32,716 nucleotides of DNA, taken from assembly GCA_021801465.1 (NCBI GenBank), contig JAJYXY010000125.1, positions 1 through 32,716 of the forward strand, written 5' to 3'. The notes under the pieces were generated by a model. That model did no database searches, was not told where the DNA came from, and saw nothing but the letters and a program-made list of their open reading frames with translations. The position numbers were made by a program, and so were the translations under genes. How positions within the stretch are numbered: position 1 is the stretch's first letter; every line of letters begins with the position of its first letter. Origin of the DNA: Pseudomonadota bacterium. GTDB taxonomy: Bacteria > Pseudomonadota > Alphaproteobacteria > Acetobacterales > Acetobacteraceae. Shown here piece after piece: positions 1 through 7,448 of the stretch.

Positions 1-15
1 ACCGGTTGAGCGGCG

Positions 16-822
16 ATGACGGCGGCGGCGATGCGGGTGGTAGTGCTGGGTTGCGGCGGCTCGGCCGGCGTGCCGCTGATCGGCGGCTCGGACGGCCGCG
101 GTGATTGGGGTGTCTGCGATCCCGCCGAGCCGCGCAACCGCCGGCTGCGCGCCAGCATCGCGGTGTGCGCCGGCGGCCAGACCCTGCTCGTCGATACCGG
201 CCCCGATCTGCGTGGCCAATTGCTCGGCAACGGCATCGCCCGCGTCGATGCGATTCTCTATACCCATGCCCATGCCGATCACATCACCGGGCTCGATGAC
301 GTGCGTATTCTGAATCGCATCGCGAACCGCCCGCTGCCAGCTTATGGCATGGAGGTGACACTCAGCGAAATCCGCCGCCGTTTCGAGTACGCCTTTCTGC
401 CGCATGATGCGCGGCAGTTTTTCTATCGTCCGGTTCTGGTGCCGCAAATCGTCGCGCCAGGAGACGAGGTCGCGATGGCAGGGATCACGGCACGGGTTTT
501 TCTCCAGGACCATGGGTTTGTCACCTCGCTCGGGTTTCGCTGTGGTGGTTTCGCCTATTCGACCGATGTCGTCATGCTTGATGCGGCGGCGCTCGCGGTG
601 CTCGAGGGTGTCGATACCTGGCTCGTCGGCTGTTTTCAGCGCGCGCCGCACAAGACGCATGCCCATCTCGAACGCGTGCTGGAATGGGCGGCAACCCTCG
701 GGGTGCGCCGGACCGTGCTCACCCACATGGGTACCGACATGGATTGGGGCTGGCTCAAGCGCCATTTGCCAAGCGATGTCGAGCCGGCCCATGACGGGCT
801 CACTCTCGAGATTCCCGGCTGA
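16..822 (+). CDS. MBL-fold hydrolase, PhnP-like
   Basis: Metallo-beta-lactamase fold hydrolase of 268 residues, resembling the PhnP branch (phosphoribosyl cyclic phosphate phosphodiesterases). The metal-binding motif HAHADH is at residues 84-89 and the N-terminal strand LGCGGSAGVP is typical of this branch; later histidines (GCFQRAPHKTHAHLE and LTHMGTDMD) fit the remaining metal ligands. The protein is cytosolic, with no signal peptide. A second in-frame ATG at 31 gives a start (MRVVVLGCGG) that matches relatives better, so the first five residues may not be translated. A stop codon at 7-9 probably ends an upstream gene on the same strand, so this would be the second gene of an operon; in related genomes that gene is often a TatD nuclease, which is inference here. 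The true substrate cannot be read from the sequence. Confidence 0.85.
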   Translation: MTAAAMRVVVLGCGGSAGVPLIGGSDGRGDWGVCDPAEPRNRRLRASIAVCAGGQTLLVDTGPDLRGQLLGNGIARVDAILYTHAHADHITGLDDVRILNRIANRPLPAYGMEVTLSEIRRRFEYAFLPHDARQFFYRPVLVPQIVAPGDEVAMAGITARVFLQDHGFVTSLGFRCGGFAYSTDVVMLDAAALAVLEGVDTWLVGCFQRAPHKTHAHLERVLEWAATLGVRRTVLTHMGTDMDWGWLKRHLPSDVEPAHDGLTLEIPG

Positions 823-853
823 TTCCCTCTGCGCGTGGCAACGTCGTCGCCGA

Positions 854-2287
854 TCAGGCGATGGCGTGCGGCTGGCAGAGAATTTCGAAGATCGCGCCGG
901 GATGGGCATCGCCAATCGTGAGGCGAAAACCATGGAGTTCGAGAATGGCGGAGACCAGGCTGAGGCCGAGGCCGCTTCCTTCGATATGGCGGCTTTTGTC
1001 CGAGCGGTAGAAGCGTTTGAGCACCGCCGCACGTTCCTCGGCCAGGATGCCGGGCCCGGTATCGCTGACGGCAATCACCGGCCCCGCGGCCTCGGCGCGT
1101 AGGGCAAGGTGCACTTGGCCGCCGGCCGGGGTAAATTTGATCGCGTTGCCGACGAGATTGGCGATCGCCTCAAGCAGGAGATCGCGATCGCCGACGATCA
1201 GCGATGTGTCGGCGGTTGCGACTTCGAAGCGGATTCCCTGCTCCTCCGCGATCGGCGCATAAAGCTCCTCGATTTCGCGAAGGATGGCGGCGAGATCGAC
1301 CGCGGCAAAGCCGCTGCGCCGCCGACGTGCCTCGATCTCGCCGATGCGGAGCAGAGCGGTGATGATGCCGAGGGTTTGATCAAGGCCGAGGACGGCACGA
1401 TCGACCGCCTCCTCTAGCTGTGCGAGGCGCGCGGCGCGGCCCTGCTCCGCGTCTTGCGCCGCGGCTATCTCAGCATCGCGCACCCGCTCGAGCCGCGCCC
1501 GCACCCGGGTGAGCGGGGTGCGCAAATCATGGGCGATATCATTGCCGATCCCCTTGAGCTGATCGAGCAGCCGGCCGATCTCATCCAGCATCTGGTTGAC
1601 GCCCTCGCTGAGGCGGTCGAAATCATCGCCAGTGCCGCGGATCGGCAAGCGCTCATGAAGATCGCCGGCGAGAATCCGAGCCATCGTCTCATGGACGTCT
1701 TTGACGCGGCGAAGGGCGCGAATACTGAGGAAAATCCCGGCGCTCAACGCGAGCAACGTTGCCGGCAGCAGGCTGAGGCCGAGCGCGCGCAGCACGCTGC
1801 GGCGGAGCTGATCGATATCGCCGATGCTGCGCGCGATCACGAAGGTCTCGCCCGAGGGCAGGCGCCGCGCGACAGCGCGCACTACCTCATCCTGCCCGCC
1901 GAGACCGTCATCGATGCGAAGCCGGCTCATATGCGGCTGGCCATCAGGCGGCAGATCGGCGGGGAGGCTCGCGAGATTGCCGGCGAGCGGGCGCCCCTCG
2001 GCATCGAAAAGCGCGGCAAATGTCAGGCGGTGCAAATCATGGGACAGGCGTGGGCCGAGCATGGCCTCGAGACGATTTGGGCTCGTCGCGGCGGCGGCGA
2101 GGGCGTCGCGCAGCAGGAAACGGTCGATCCGGCTGGTCTCGGCGATCGCCGTCTGCCAATAAATGAAGGCAAAGAGGAGCAACGTGGACGCCGCAAAAGC
2201 GGCGACGAAGCCGAGCGCTAGGCGAAAACTCGCGGTTCGGAAGAGTTCCGATACCGGCCACGCACCAGCTCCCTTGGTGAGGCCCAT
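854..2287 (-). CDS. Sensor histidine kinase (HAMP, HisKA, HATPase)
   Basis: Membrane sensor kinase of 477 residues. Transmembrane segments lie near residues 20-44 and 168-190 and flank a periplasmic sensor region of about 120 residues without a recognisable fold. A HAMP linker follows (about 190-245), then the dimerisation/phosphoacceptor helix with HDLRTPLTR (His254), and an ATPase domain with NLVGNAIKF (N box), DTGPGI (about 409-414) and GSGLGLSL (about 437-444). All key catalytic elements are intact. It is transcribed away from the response regulator at 2392, with a 104-base gap that must hold both promoters, and the two are very likely partners. No good ribosome-binding site precedes the ATG at 2287. 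It converges on the hydrolase gene with a 31-base gap. The stimulus is unknown. Confidence 0.9.
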   Translation of the reverse strand: MGLTKGAGAWPVSELFRTASFRLALGFVAAFAASTLLLFAFIYWQTAIAETSRIDRFLLRDALAAAATSPNRLEAMLGPRLSHDLHRLTFAALFDAEGRPLAGNLASLPADLPPDGQPHMSRLRIDDGLGGQDEVVRAVARRLPSGETFVIARSIGDIDQLRRSVLRALGLSLLPATLLALSAGIFLSIRALRRVKDVHETMARILAGDLHERLPIRGTGDDFDRLSEGVNQMLDEIGRLLDQLKGIGNDIAHDLRTPLTRVRARLERVRDAEIAAAQDAEQGRAARLAQLEEAVDRAVLGLDQTLGIITALLRIGEIEARRRRSGFAAVDLAAILREIEELYAPIAEEQGIRFEVATADTSLIVGDRDLLLEAIANLVGNAIKFTPAGGQVHLALRAEAAGPVIAVSDTGPGILAEERAAVLKRFYRSDKSRHIEGSGLGLSLVSAILELHGFRLTIGDAHPGAIFEILCQPHAIA

Positions 2288-2313
2288 TGCTTAAATCAGC
2301 TTTTAATGGAGCG

Positions 2314-2373
2314 GCGCGCCGGTTTGCGCGATCTTGCTGACGAAAACTTGAATGCGGAATCCTGCCGGCGCGC
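2314..2373. repeat. 9-bp inverted repeat in divergent regulator promoter region
   Basis: Nine bases at 2314-2322 (GCGCGCCGG) are repeated in inverted orientation at 2365-2373 (CCGGCGCGC), separated by 42 bases, between the divergent kinase and regulator genes. It could be an autoregulatory operator, but in a G+C-rich genome a short G+C-only inverted repeat can arise by chance. The right arm lies just before the purine-rich Shine-Dalgarno stretch (GGGGGAAGGA) of the regulator gene, so base pairing could affect its translation. Confidence 0.3.
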
Positions 2374-2391
2374 GGGGGAAGGAATGGCTCG

Positions 2392-3120
2392 ATGTCGGAA
2401 CTGACGATGCCGGCAAGCGGTACGGCCCGGCCAGAGGCGCCGGGGGCGGCGATTTTGCTGGTCGAGGATGATTTGGAACTCGCCGCCGAAATCATCGGCG
2501 ATCTCAGCGCGCGCGGCTATCAGGTACGCCATGCGGCGAGTGGCGCAGTCGGCGCGGACGCGGCGAGGGGGGGGAAATACGATCTCCTGATCCTCGATCG
2601 CTTGCTGCCCGAACGTGATGGCTTGTCGATTTTGGCGGAACTGCGGGCAGCCGGGGTGCAGACCCCGGTCTTGATCCTGAGTGCGCTCGGCGCCGTCGAT
2701 GAGCGGGTCGCCGGACTTAAGGCTGGGGGCGATGATTACCTTGTGAAACCCTTTGCCTTCGTCGAGCTGGCGGCGCGGATCGAGGCGCTGCTCCGCCGCC
2801 CCTCCGCCGTGGCCGAGACCTCGCTCCAATTCGGCCCGTTGGTGCTCGACCTCATCGGCCGCACCGCGCGCCGCGGCGAGCGCGTGATCGAGCTGCTGCC
2901 GACCGAGTTCAAGCTGCTCGAATATCTGATGCGCCATGCCGGCCAAGTGGTGACGCGCGGCATGCTGCTCGAGGATGTCTGGCATTACCGGTTTTTGCCG
3001 CATACCAACGTGGTCGATGTCCATATCGGCAAGCTCCGCCGCAAGCTCGACGCCGCTAACGAGCCGCCGATGCTGCACAGCGTCCGCGGCGCCGGCTTCG
3101 TGCTCCGGATTCCGCTTTAA
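2392..3120 (+). CDS. OmpR-family response regulator
   Basis: Two-domain response regulator of 242 residues. The receiver domain has the acidic pair in LLVEDD (about 24-26), the phosphoacceptor Asp69 in LLILDRLLPERDG, Ser97 in the switch position and Lys119 in DDYLVKP. The C-terminal winged-helix domain has the OmpR/PhoB hallmarks TEFKLLEYL and VDVHIGKLRRKLD. There is an extra N-terminal stretch of about 18 residues before the first strand. The start is supported by GGGGGAAGGA about 10 bases upstream; an ATG at 2384 is out of frame. It is divergent from the histidine kinase at 854-2287, its likely cognate sensor. Target genes are not identifiable; the neighbouring surface-protein and lipoprotein genes are possible but unproven targets. 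Confidence 0.92.
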   Translation: MSELTMPASGTARPEAPGAAILLVEDDLELAAEIIGDLSARGYQVRHAASGAVGADAARGGKYDLLILDRLLPERDGLSILAELRAAGVQTPVLILSALGAVDERVAGLKAGGDDYLVKPFAFVELAARIEALLRRPSAVAETSLQFGPLVLDLIGRTARRGERVIELLPTEFKLLEYLMRHAGQVVTRGMLLEDVWHYRFLPHTNVVDVHIGKLRRKLDAANEPPMLHSVRGAGFVLRIPL

Positions 3121-3161
3121 GCGCGCGCGATCGCGGCGTCGCCCACATCTCGGCCTGCGCC

Positions 3162-3629
3162 CTACTCCACATAGATGCGTATTTCCCGCGCGGTGACGCC
3201 TTTTTCGGTGCGTGCCGACGTGCTGATGTCATCGCCGCGGATCCCGTCATTGGTCATCGCGTCCTCGAGCCGGCGCACATCATAGCGGCCTTTTTCGATG
3301 GCGCGGCTGTCTTTGTCGGGGTTTCCGCTCGCCGGCACCACCGTCACGACATGGTATTTGGCGTCTGGGCGGCGGGTTTGCGCAAGTTCGAGCACGGATT
3401 TCAGTTGCGCATCGTAATTCGGCGGGGTGCCGTCGAAGCGGATCGAGATCAAGGGCAGATGGCTTCCGGGCTTTAGCGCCTCGGCGACGAAATCGGGTGC
3501 CGGCGGCACGGGTTTGGCGCCAAACGTCGTCTGATCGATGATCTTGCACGCAGCGAGAAGCAAAAACAGGGCAAGCGGGGCGATGTGCCGGTTGAGAGGG
3601 CGCAACAGGCTGGGCGTGGGCAAGGTCAT
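3162..3629 (-). CDS. Small conserved lipoprotein, function unknown
   Basis: The product is 155 residues. The N-terminus has basic residues, a hydrophobic stretch and a lipobox LLLAAC, so it is predicted to be a lipid-anchored periplasmic or outer-membrane protein with a mature N-terminal cysteine near residue 28. The remainder is soluble; the C-terminal half (YHVVTVVP, then YDVRRLEDAM and ending REIRIYVE) loosely recalls pilus-assembly CpaD or OmpA-like proteins, but I cannot assign it. The reading frame is open further upstream, but the ATG at 3629 gives the signal sequence and overlaps the stop of the glycosyltransferase by four bases (ATGA), so the two are probably translationally coupled. 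It ends 41 bases from the convergent regulator gene. Confidence 0.75.
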   Translation of the reverse strand: MTLPTPSLLRPLNRHIAPLALFLLLAACKIIDQTTFGAKPVPPAPDFVAEALKPGSHLPLISIRFDGTPPNYDAQLKSVLELAQTRRPDAKYHVVTVVPASGNPDKDSRAIEKGRYDVRRLEDAMTNDGIRGDDISTSARTEKGVTAREIRIYVE

Positions 3630-4762
3630 TCTCGGTCGGCGGTGACATTCATCAGCCACACTATAGGCTTGGCAGGCTTCATTCGTGAAGCCCGGGGCGC
3701 AAAGCCGAGCGCCTCGCACATCGCCGCCGCCGCGACCGCGGGGCTGTAACGTGCCTCGATGCGTTTTTTGCCGCACGCCGCGATCGCGTGTGCCGCGCGC
3801 GGCCGGCGATGAATACCCCGCATTGCCCGCGCCGCCGCGAGGATATCGGGGTCGGCCCATTCCTGCCCCTCGACGCCAGGATATTCCCAATCCGAGATAG
3901 GGATTTTGCGATAATCGATGATGAAGGCGCTCTCGCGATCGGCGAAATCATTGGTGCCGGAATAGCCGGTGAGGATCACCGGTTTGCCGAGCCACATCGC
4001 CTCCGCCGGGCCCCGCCCGAAGCCCTCGGCGCGATGGAGCGAGACGAAGGCGTCGGTCGCCTCGATGAGGGCGATCACCTCGGCGCGGTCGAGCGCGGCA
4101 TCGCGAAGCTCGATGCGCGGATCGAGCGCGAGATCGGCGAGCCGCCGCCAGTCCGCGGGTGCTTGCGTTGCGCCTTGGGTTTTGATCAACAATCGGACCT
4201 TTTCCTCCCCGCTCGGGAAAGCCGAGCAAAATGCCTCGATCACCGCCTCTGGGTTCTTGCGGCGGACATGCGAGAGGAAATCGAACATGAAGAAGAAAAC
4301 CGTCTCCCCCTCTGGGATGCCGAGTGCCGTGCGGCTTGGTTGTGTACGTTTGGTGGGTAATGAGACCACCGGCGGCACCAGCCGCACCGGCCGCAAGTTT
4401 TCGCGGGCGAAGGCGGCGCGGGAGAAGTCGCTTGCCGCCCAGATTTCGTCATAAAACGAAAACGCATGGCGCCAGCGCCGCGGCAGCCATTCGAGCTCCC
4501 ATGCCCAGGCGCCGATGGCCCGTTTTGCCACGATGCCGCGGCGGGCGAAGAAGCGCGCGTCTTCGAGCGCGGTATCGGCATTGAGGAACACGAGATGTGT
4601 CTCGACCGCGATCCCAGCCTCCGCCGCGACTGGCGTGCCATCGGGGAGAAAAACACCGCCTCCCCGGCGGTCGAGGATGAAAAAATCGTCGCAGCCGAAA
4701 TCGCGGAGCGCCATCGCCGCCGCGCGCAAATCTCCTCCCCGGCCCGACGGGGTCAGAAACAT
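3626..4762 (-). CDS. Glycosyltransferase, family 4-like
   Basis: Glycosyltransferase of 378 residues from the ATG at 4762. The C-terminal nucleotide-sugar-binding half has the E-x7-E motif in HRAEGFGRGPAEAMWLGKPVI, and the linker strand FFFMFDFLSHVRRKNPEAVIEAF and an AWELEWLP block in the N-terminal half are typical of GT4 enzymes working on surface polysaccharides or proteins. The start is uncertain: the residues RLLLSG just before this ATG look like the first strand of a GT-B fold, so translation may begin at an upstream TTG or CTG overlapping the end of the PEP-CTERM gene. It lies five bases downstream of that gene and overlaps the lipoprotein gene by four bases, so all three form one transcription unit. 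Donor and acceptor sugars cannot be deduced. Confidence 0.82.
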   Translation of the reverse strand: MFLTPSGRGGDLRAAAMALRDFGCDDFFILDRRGGGVFLPDGTPVAAEAGIAVETHLVFLNADTALEDARFFARRGIVAKRAIGAWAWELEWLPRRWRHAFSFYDEIWAASDFSRAAFARENLRPVRLVPPVVSLPTKRTQPSRTALGIPEGETVFFFMFDFLSHVRRKNPEAVIEAFCSAFPSGEEKVRLLIKTQGATQAPADWRRLADLALDPRIELRDAALDRAEVIALIEATDAFVSLHRAEGFGRGPAEAMWLGKPVILTGYSGTNDFADRESAFIIDYRKIPISDWEYPGVEGQEWADPDILAAARAMRGIHRRPRAAHAIAACGKKRIEARYSPAVAAAAMCEALGFAPRASRMKPAKPIVWLMNVTADRE

Positions 4763-4767
4763 GCCGC

Positions 4768-5499
4768 TCAGCAATAATCGCGCGGAGAGCCGGGGCGGAT
4801 TTCGATTGGCGTGGGCGTTTGCCGGGGCAATCGTTTGCGCACCGCCGCCAGCCCGGCAAAGACCGTCAGCAAAATTGACCACACGGGCGGCTCCGGGATG
4901 GGCGCGTAGTCGTAAATCAGCGTCGTCGTCATCGTGAGATTGTCGGAGAGAACACATGTGACGGCCCCGACAACGGTGCAAAAATCGGAGTCTTCGGAAA
5001 CCCGCCCGTCAACCGAAACCTTGCCGATACCGACATAGCCCGCGACACTCGAGGCGTTTTCGGCGGCCATGCCGGGATCAAGCGGATGACTCTGATCGAC
5101 CGGAAGCGAGACCGCAACCGCCGAGCCGGCCGTGCCCGACCAGTTTATAATACCGAACATATCGGCATCTAACGTATAAGTCGTCAGTGGATAGCCGGGC
5201 GCATTGAAGGAATAGCCGGTGCTCATCCCCCAAACGGCGCCACATCTGCTTAGTGCAGTGCATGACGTTCCCCTCAGCGCAATGCTGACGTTATAGCTGC
5301 CTGTTCCGGCAAAACTCACTGCTACGGCTTGCAGTGTTCCGAGGGCAGGGTTGAACTGATTGAATGTTCCGCCAAATTCGCTACCGTTGGAGGTTTGACC
5401 TGTCACTGTATTGGTTTGGGTGATCACGTCAGCGTGTGCGCTGATGGCGCCAAAAACCCAGGGCGCGACAGAAAAAAGAGCGATGGCAAATTTTCGCAT
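4768..5499 (-). CDS. PEP-CTERM surface protein, choice-of-anchor E-like
   Basis: Exported protein of 243 residues. It has a signal peptide (MRKFAIALFS to AHA, cleavage near residue 23), a Thr/Ser/Gly-rich beta-sandwich body resembling the choice-of-anchor E domain (FNQFNPALGTLQAVAVSFAG near the start, TTTLIYDYAPIPEPP at the end), and a C-terminal sorting region made of PEP, a hydrophobic helix (VWSILLTVFAGLAAV) and a basic cluster RKR. In this family an exosortase cleaves at the PEP motif in the inner membrane; no exosortase gene is in the window. A strong Shine-Dalgarno sequence GGAGG sits 7 bases before the ATG. Unusually, about 20 residues follow the basic cluster, where the family normally ends within a few. 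The next gene downstream is a glycosyltransferase, in keeping with the known link between PEP-CTERM proteins and surface glycans. Confidence 0.88.
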   Translation of the reverse strand: MRKFAIALFSVAPWVFGAISAHADVITQTNTVTGQTSNGSEFGGTFNQFNPALGTLQAVAVSFAGTGSYNVSIALRGTSCTALSRCGAVWGMSTGYSFNAPGYPLTTYTLDADMFGIINWSGTAGSAVAVSLPVDQSHPLDPGMAAENASSVAGYVGIGKVSVDGRVSEDSDFCTVVGAVTCVLSDNLTMTTTLIYDYAPIPEPPVWSILLTVFAGLAAVRKRLPRQTPTPIEIRPGSPRDYC

Positions 5500-5681
5500 G
5501 GTTTTTCCTCCGCTGGTGGAAGCTTGGCTAACACTTTTAACGATAGCGCCGCCGACGTTCGTTATGCAATGCGAATTTACTACCTCTTTTACGGGCGTTA
5601 GGCCGTTTTACGCTCGCCATCCTAGCGTTCTGACGCATTTTACCGATTCGCAACAACGGTTCGGCGTGCGTATCCGCCTGG

Positions 5682-5865
5682 ATGGCACAGACAGTATGCG
5701 TTCTAGTGAGCACGCGGGACAAACAGCGTTTGGAGGCGATCGCGGCGGACCGCAACCGGCAGCGAGCGCAAGCACAACGAACGGGTACGGGCCGTTCTTG
5801 CCCCTATTGGCGGAGGCCCGTCGCAGGAGATCGCGCTGCAGGTCGGCGTCGGCTTGCCGCGTTGA
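5682..5865 (+). mobile_element. IS630-type transposase N-terminal remnant
   Basis: Two overlapping frames together resemble the N-terminus of IS630-family transposases. The first frame gives RLEAIAADRNR, equivalent to the usual start of the DNA-binding region (RLEALVADRNRPQKH in relatives, quoted from memory). From about 5764 the next frame continues with RKHNERVRAVLA followed by SQEIALQVGVGLPR and a stop at 5863-5865, matching the helix-turn-helix portion. So there is a frameshift near 5760 and only about 55 residues remain of a protein of some 350. The DDE catalytic domain and terminal inverted repeats are absent. It cannot be active. Confidence 0.5.
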
Positions 5866-6084
5866 TACCTAATAGAGCGAATCTGGCCCAGAGCGCGCAA
5901 GCTGAAATATGAAGCAAGTCCCGAGAAAAATATACGCCTCAATTCTACGCATAGCGACCCGACCACACAATGTAAAAAATTTATCTAGCAAGACTGTTTG
6001 TGGCGAGCGGAACAGACAACAGAACTAGACACGTAAGTTTTTGCTTGCAAGTCATCTAAAGCCGGATTAAAGGCGCGTCGCATA

Positions 6085-6119
6085 AGCCGCCTCAAAATCG
6101 TTGGAAATTTAAGGCGGCT
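6085..6119. other. Hairpin upstream of small orphan gene
   Basis: AGCCGCCT at 6085-6092 pairs perfectly with AGGCGGCT at 6112-6119 around a 19-base A+T-rich loop. A smaller hairpin (TAGCC, loop TTTCA, GGCTA) follows near 6137-6152. Both lie 25 to 95 bases before the ATG at 6178. No T-tract follows either stem, so neither is a standard intrinsic terminator. They may belong to the leader of the small gene or be the residue of a mobile element end. Confidence 0.3.
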
Positions 6120-6177
6120 AGTCGCAACTGGAGACGTAGCCTTTCAGGCTATCTCATGAGCTATATATGGATCGAAA

Positions 6178-6390
6178 ATGACGACAATCCCTGACACGCC
6201 CGAAGGAATTTGCCGGCTCGCAAAAATGATGATTGAGGAGCACGGTGGCCAGGCGGCTGAATACGCAATGGACAACGCACTGAAAATGCGCTCTCGCGGG
6301 GACTTAAACGGCGAAAGTGTATGGCTTAAAGTGTTTGACAGTATATGGGCATTAAAAAAATTAAGCTCGGAGCAAAGAAGTTTTCATTAA
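6178..6390 (+). CDS. Small conserved hypothetical protein
   Basis: Seventy-residue acidic/helical protein. The pattern HGGQAAEYAMDNALKMRSRGDLNG followed by a Trp and a helix resembles short alphaproteobacterial proteins of unknown function that are commonly found singly or near mobile DNA (recollection, not a search; only part of the motif is decisive: Gly-Gly, Ala-Ala, Gly-Asp-Leu and Trp). No catalytic residues, signal or membrane segment are visible. A weak Shine-Dalgarno GGA lies about 8 bases before the ATG. It converges on the gene at 6472-6687 with an 81-base gap and no obvious terminator between. It is A+T-richer than core genes of the window. Confidence 0.6.
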   Translation: MTTIPDTPEGICRLAKMMIEEHGGQAAEYAMDNALKMRSRGDLNGESVWLKVFDSIWALKKLSSEQRSFH

Positions 6391-6471
6391 GCAGTTAGCC
6401 TCTGACCGAGAAGCGCATTTTCACGAAATCAGCATATATTTCCCCTCTAAACCAAATTTTAACTAATTGTA

Positions 6472-6687
6472 TTAAGCGGCAACTTCGTGGCGGAATATTT
6501 TTTCTATAGTTTTTCTTTTATAGTTTTTTTTTCGTCCGCCTTTTTCGAAGTTAATAATGAAATTTATGCAATTTTCAACATATTTTGCTCTCTCTAACTG
6601 ACTTAGATCGATAAGGGCATTTCGACACTCCCAAAGCATATGCAGGACAATTACGAATGTCTCTTCGTCGCGCGAGGTAGATTGCAT
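6472..6687 (-). CDS. Small hypothetical protein
   Basis: Seventy-one-residue protein, strongly A+T-rich, with an acidic helical N-terminal half and a Lys/Arg-rich C-terminus (GGRKKNYKRKTIEKIF). I do not recognise it. Support for it being real is the very good Shine-Dalgarno AGGAAGGG with 6-base spacing before the ATG at 6687 and a promoter-like pair just upstream (TTGCGA, 16 bases, TAATTA). No signal peptide or membrane segment. The basic tail could bind nucleic acid, but this is only a guess from composition. It sits between a small orphan gene and a pseudogene in the A+T-rich islet. Confidence 0.5.
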   Translation of the reverse strand: MQSTSRDEETFVIVLHMLWECRNALIDLSQLERAKYVENCINFIINFEKGGRKKNYKRKTIEKIFRHEVAA

Positions 6688-6717
6688 TTTTTACCCTTCC
6701 TGACAATCTTTGGTTGA

Positions 6718-6745
6718 TAATTAGCTGCCGCATTTAGATTCGCAA
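6718..6745 (-). promoter_or_regulatory. Candidate sigma70-type promoter
   Basis: Reading on the minus strand, TTGCGA (6745-6740) is followed after 16 bases by TAATTA (6723-6718), matching -35 and -10 consensus in most positions. The predicted transcript would begin about 6710, some 20 bases before the ATG at 6687 and just before its Shine-Dalgarno sequence. The surrounding DNA is A+T-rich, which raises the chance of a random match. Confidence 0.35.
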
Positions 6746-6842
6746 GAAAAAAATCGCTGAGGCGTGAACAATTTTAATTTGCTCACAAATTTAATGTTTT
6801 GCGTCGCAGGGTGATTGTGCAGCCACCAGTTGAGCTTTTTCG

Positions 6843-7448
6843 CTATGGCCGCAGCAGCGTATCGTGGACCTCGTCGAAAAATTCGGCGCTGAGGTGAAGC
6901 GGGTCGGTCGCGGCCAGCCGACCTCCATGGATGGCGCGGAGCACGTAATGGCGCATCGGCGGCTCGATCGGCCGACCATCGGGAAACCGCGCGAACCCGT
7001 AACGAAGGTCGCGATGGCGCGCCCAGCCATTGGCGATCACGCGGGCGCGATACTCGGCGACCAGTTCTGCGGCTGGCCCCAGCGTCTCGCCATGGAAGCG
7101 GTTCTGGTGTTTCGAGAACACCGCCGTGTCGGCGATATTGAGGCCGCTGAAGTGAAAAAATACCAGCCTCTCACCATCCGCTCGTCAGAGCCCCTCCGCG
7201 TCGCGCTGGACGCGTCGGTGCGCGAGATTCCAATAGGCGACATTGTAGCCAGGATGGCGGAGAATGTGACAGCGCGAGACGAAGCTCGGCGCGAGATCCA
7301 TCCAGCGCTGATCGGTGAAGAGATGGCGGGCGATATCCACCCGGCACTGCGTGAGACAGCGCGCCGACCACCATTCGAGCAAATGCCTCGCCTCCTCGTC
7401 GTCGCGGAGCGCAAGAACGCCAAAGATTTCATGGTTCATCATCCTCAT
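6843..7448 (-). pseudogene. Glycosyltransferase pseudogene, nonsense and N-truncated
   Basis: One continuous minus-strand frame encodes about 200 residues of a glycosyltransferase-like family whose C-terminal half has the blocks LLEWWSARC, LFTDQRWMDLAP, HILRHPGYNVAYWNL, LVFFHFSG, SKHQNRF and RYGFARFPDG. A TGA at 7187-7185 interrupts the frame after RDAEGL. The reading resumes in the same frame with RADGERLVFFHFSG, and relatives have Trp at this spot, so a single TGG to TGA change explains the break. The N-terminal half, which should carry the DxD metal site, is missing: G+C-rich coding sequence begins only at about 7430, where the A+T-rich gene at 7429-7863 takes over. The two residual open segments are 7185-7448 and 6843-7121. 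It is probably not functional. Confidence 0.75.

Noticed and set aside
847-861. Small hairpin at the convergent ends of the first two genes
   Set aside because: Only five base pairs and no T-tract, so a terminator call is not supported.
3630-3890. N-terminal extension of the lipoprotein frame
   Set aside because: It lies inside the glycosyltransferase gene, and the internal ATG at 3629 gives a proper lipoprotein signal and an ATGA overlap.
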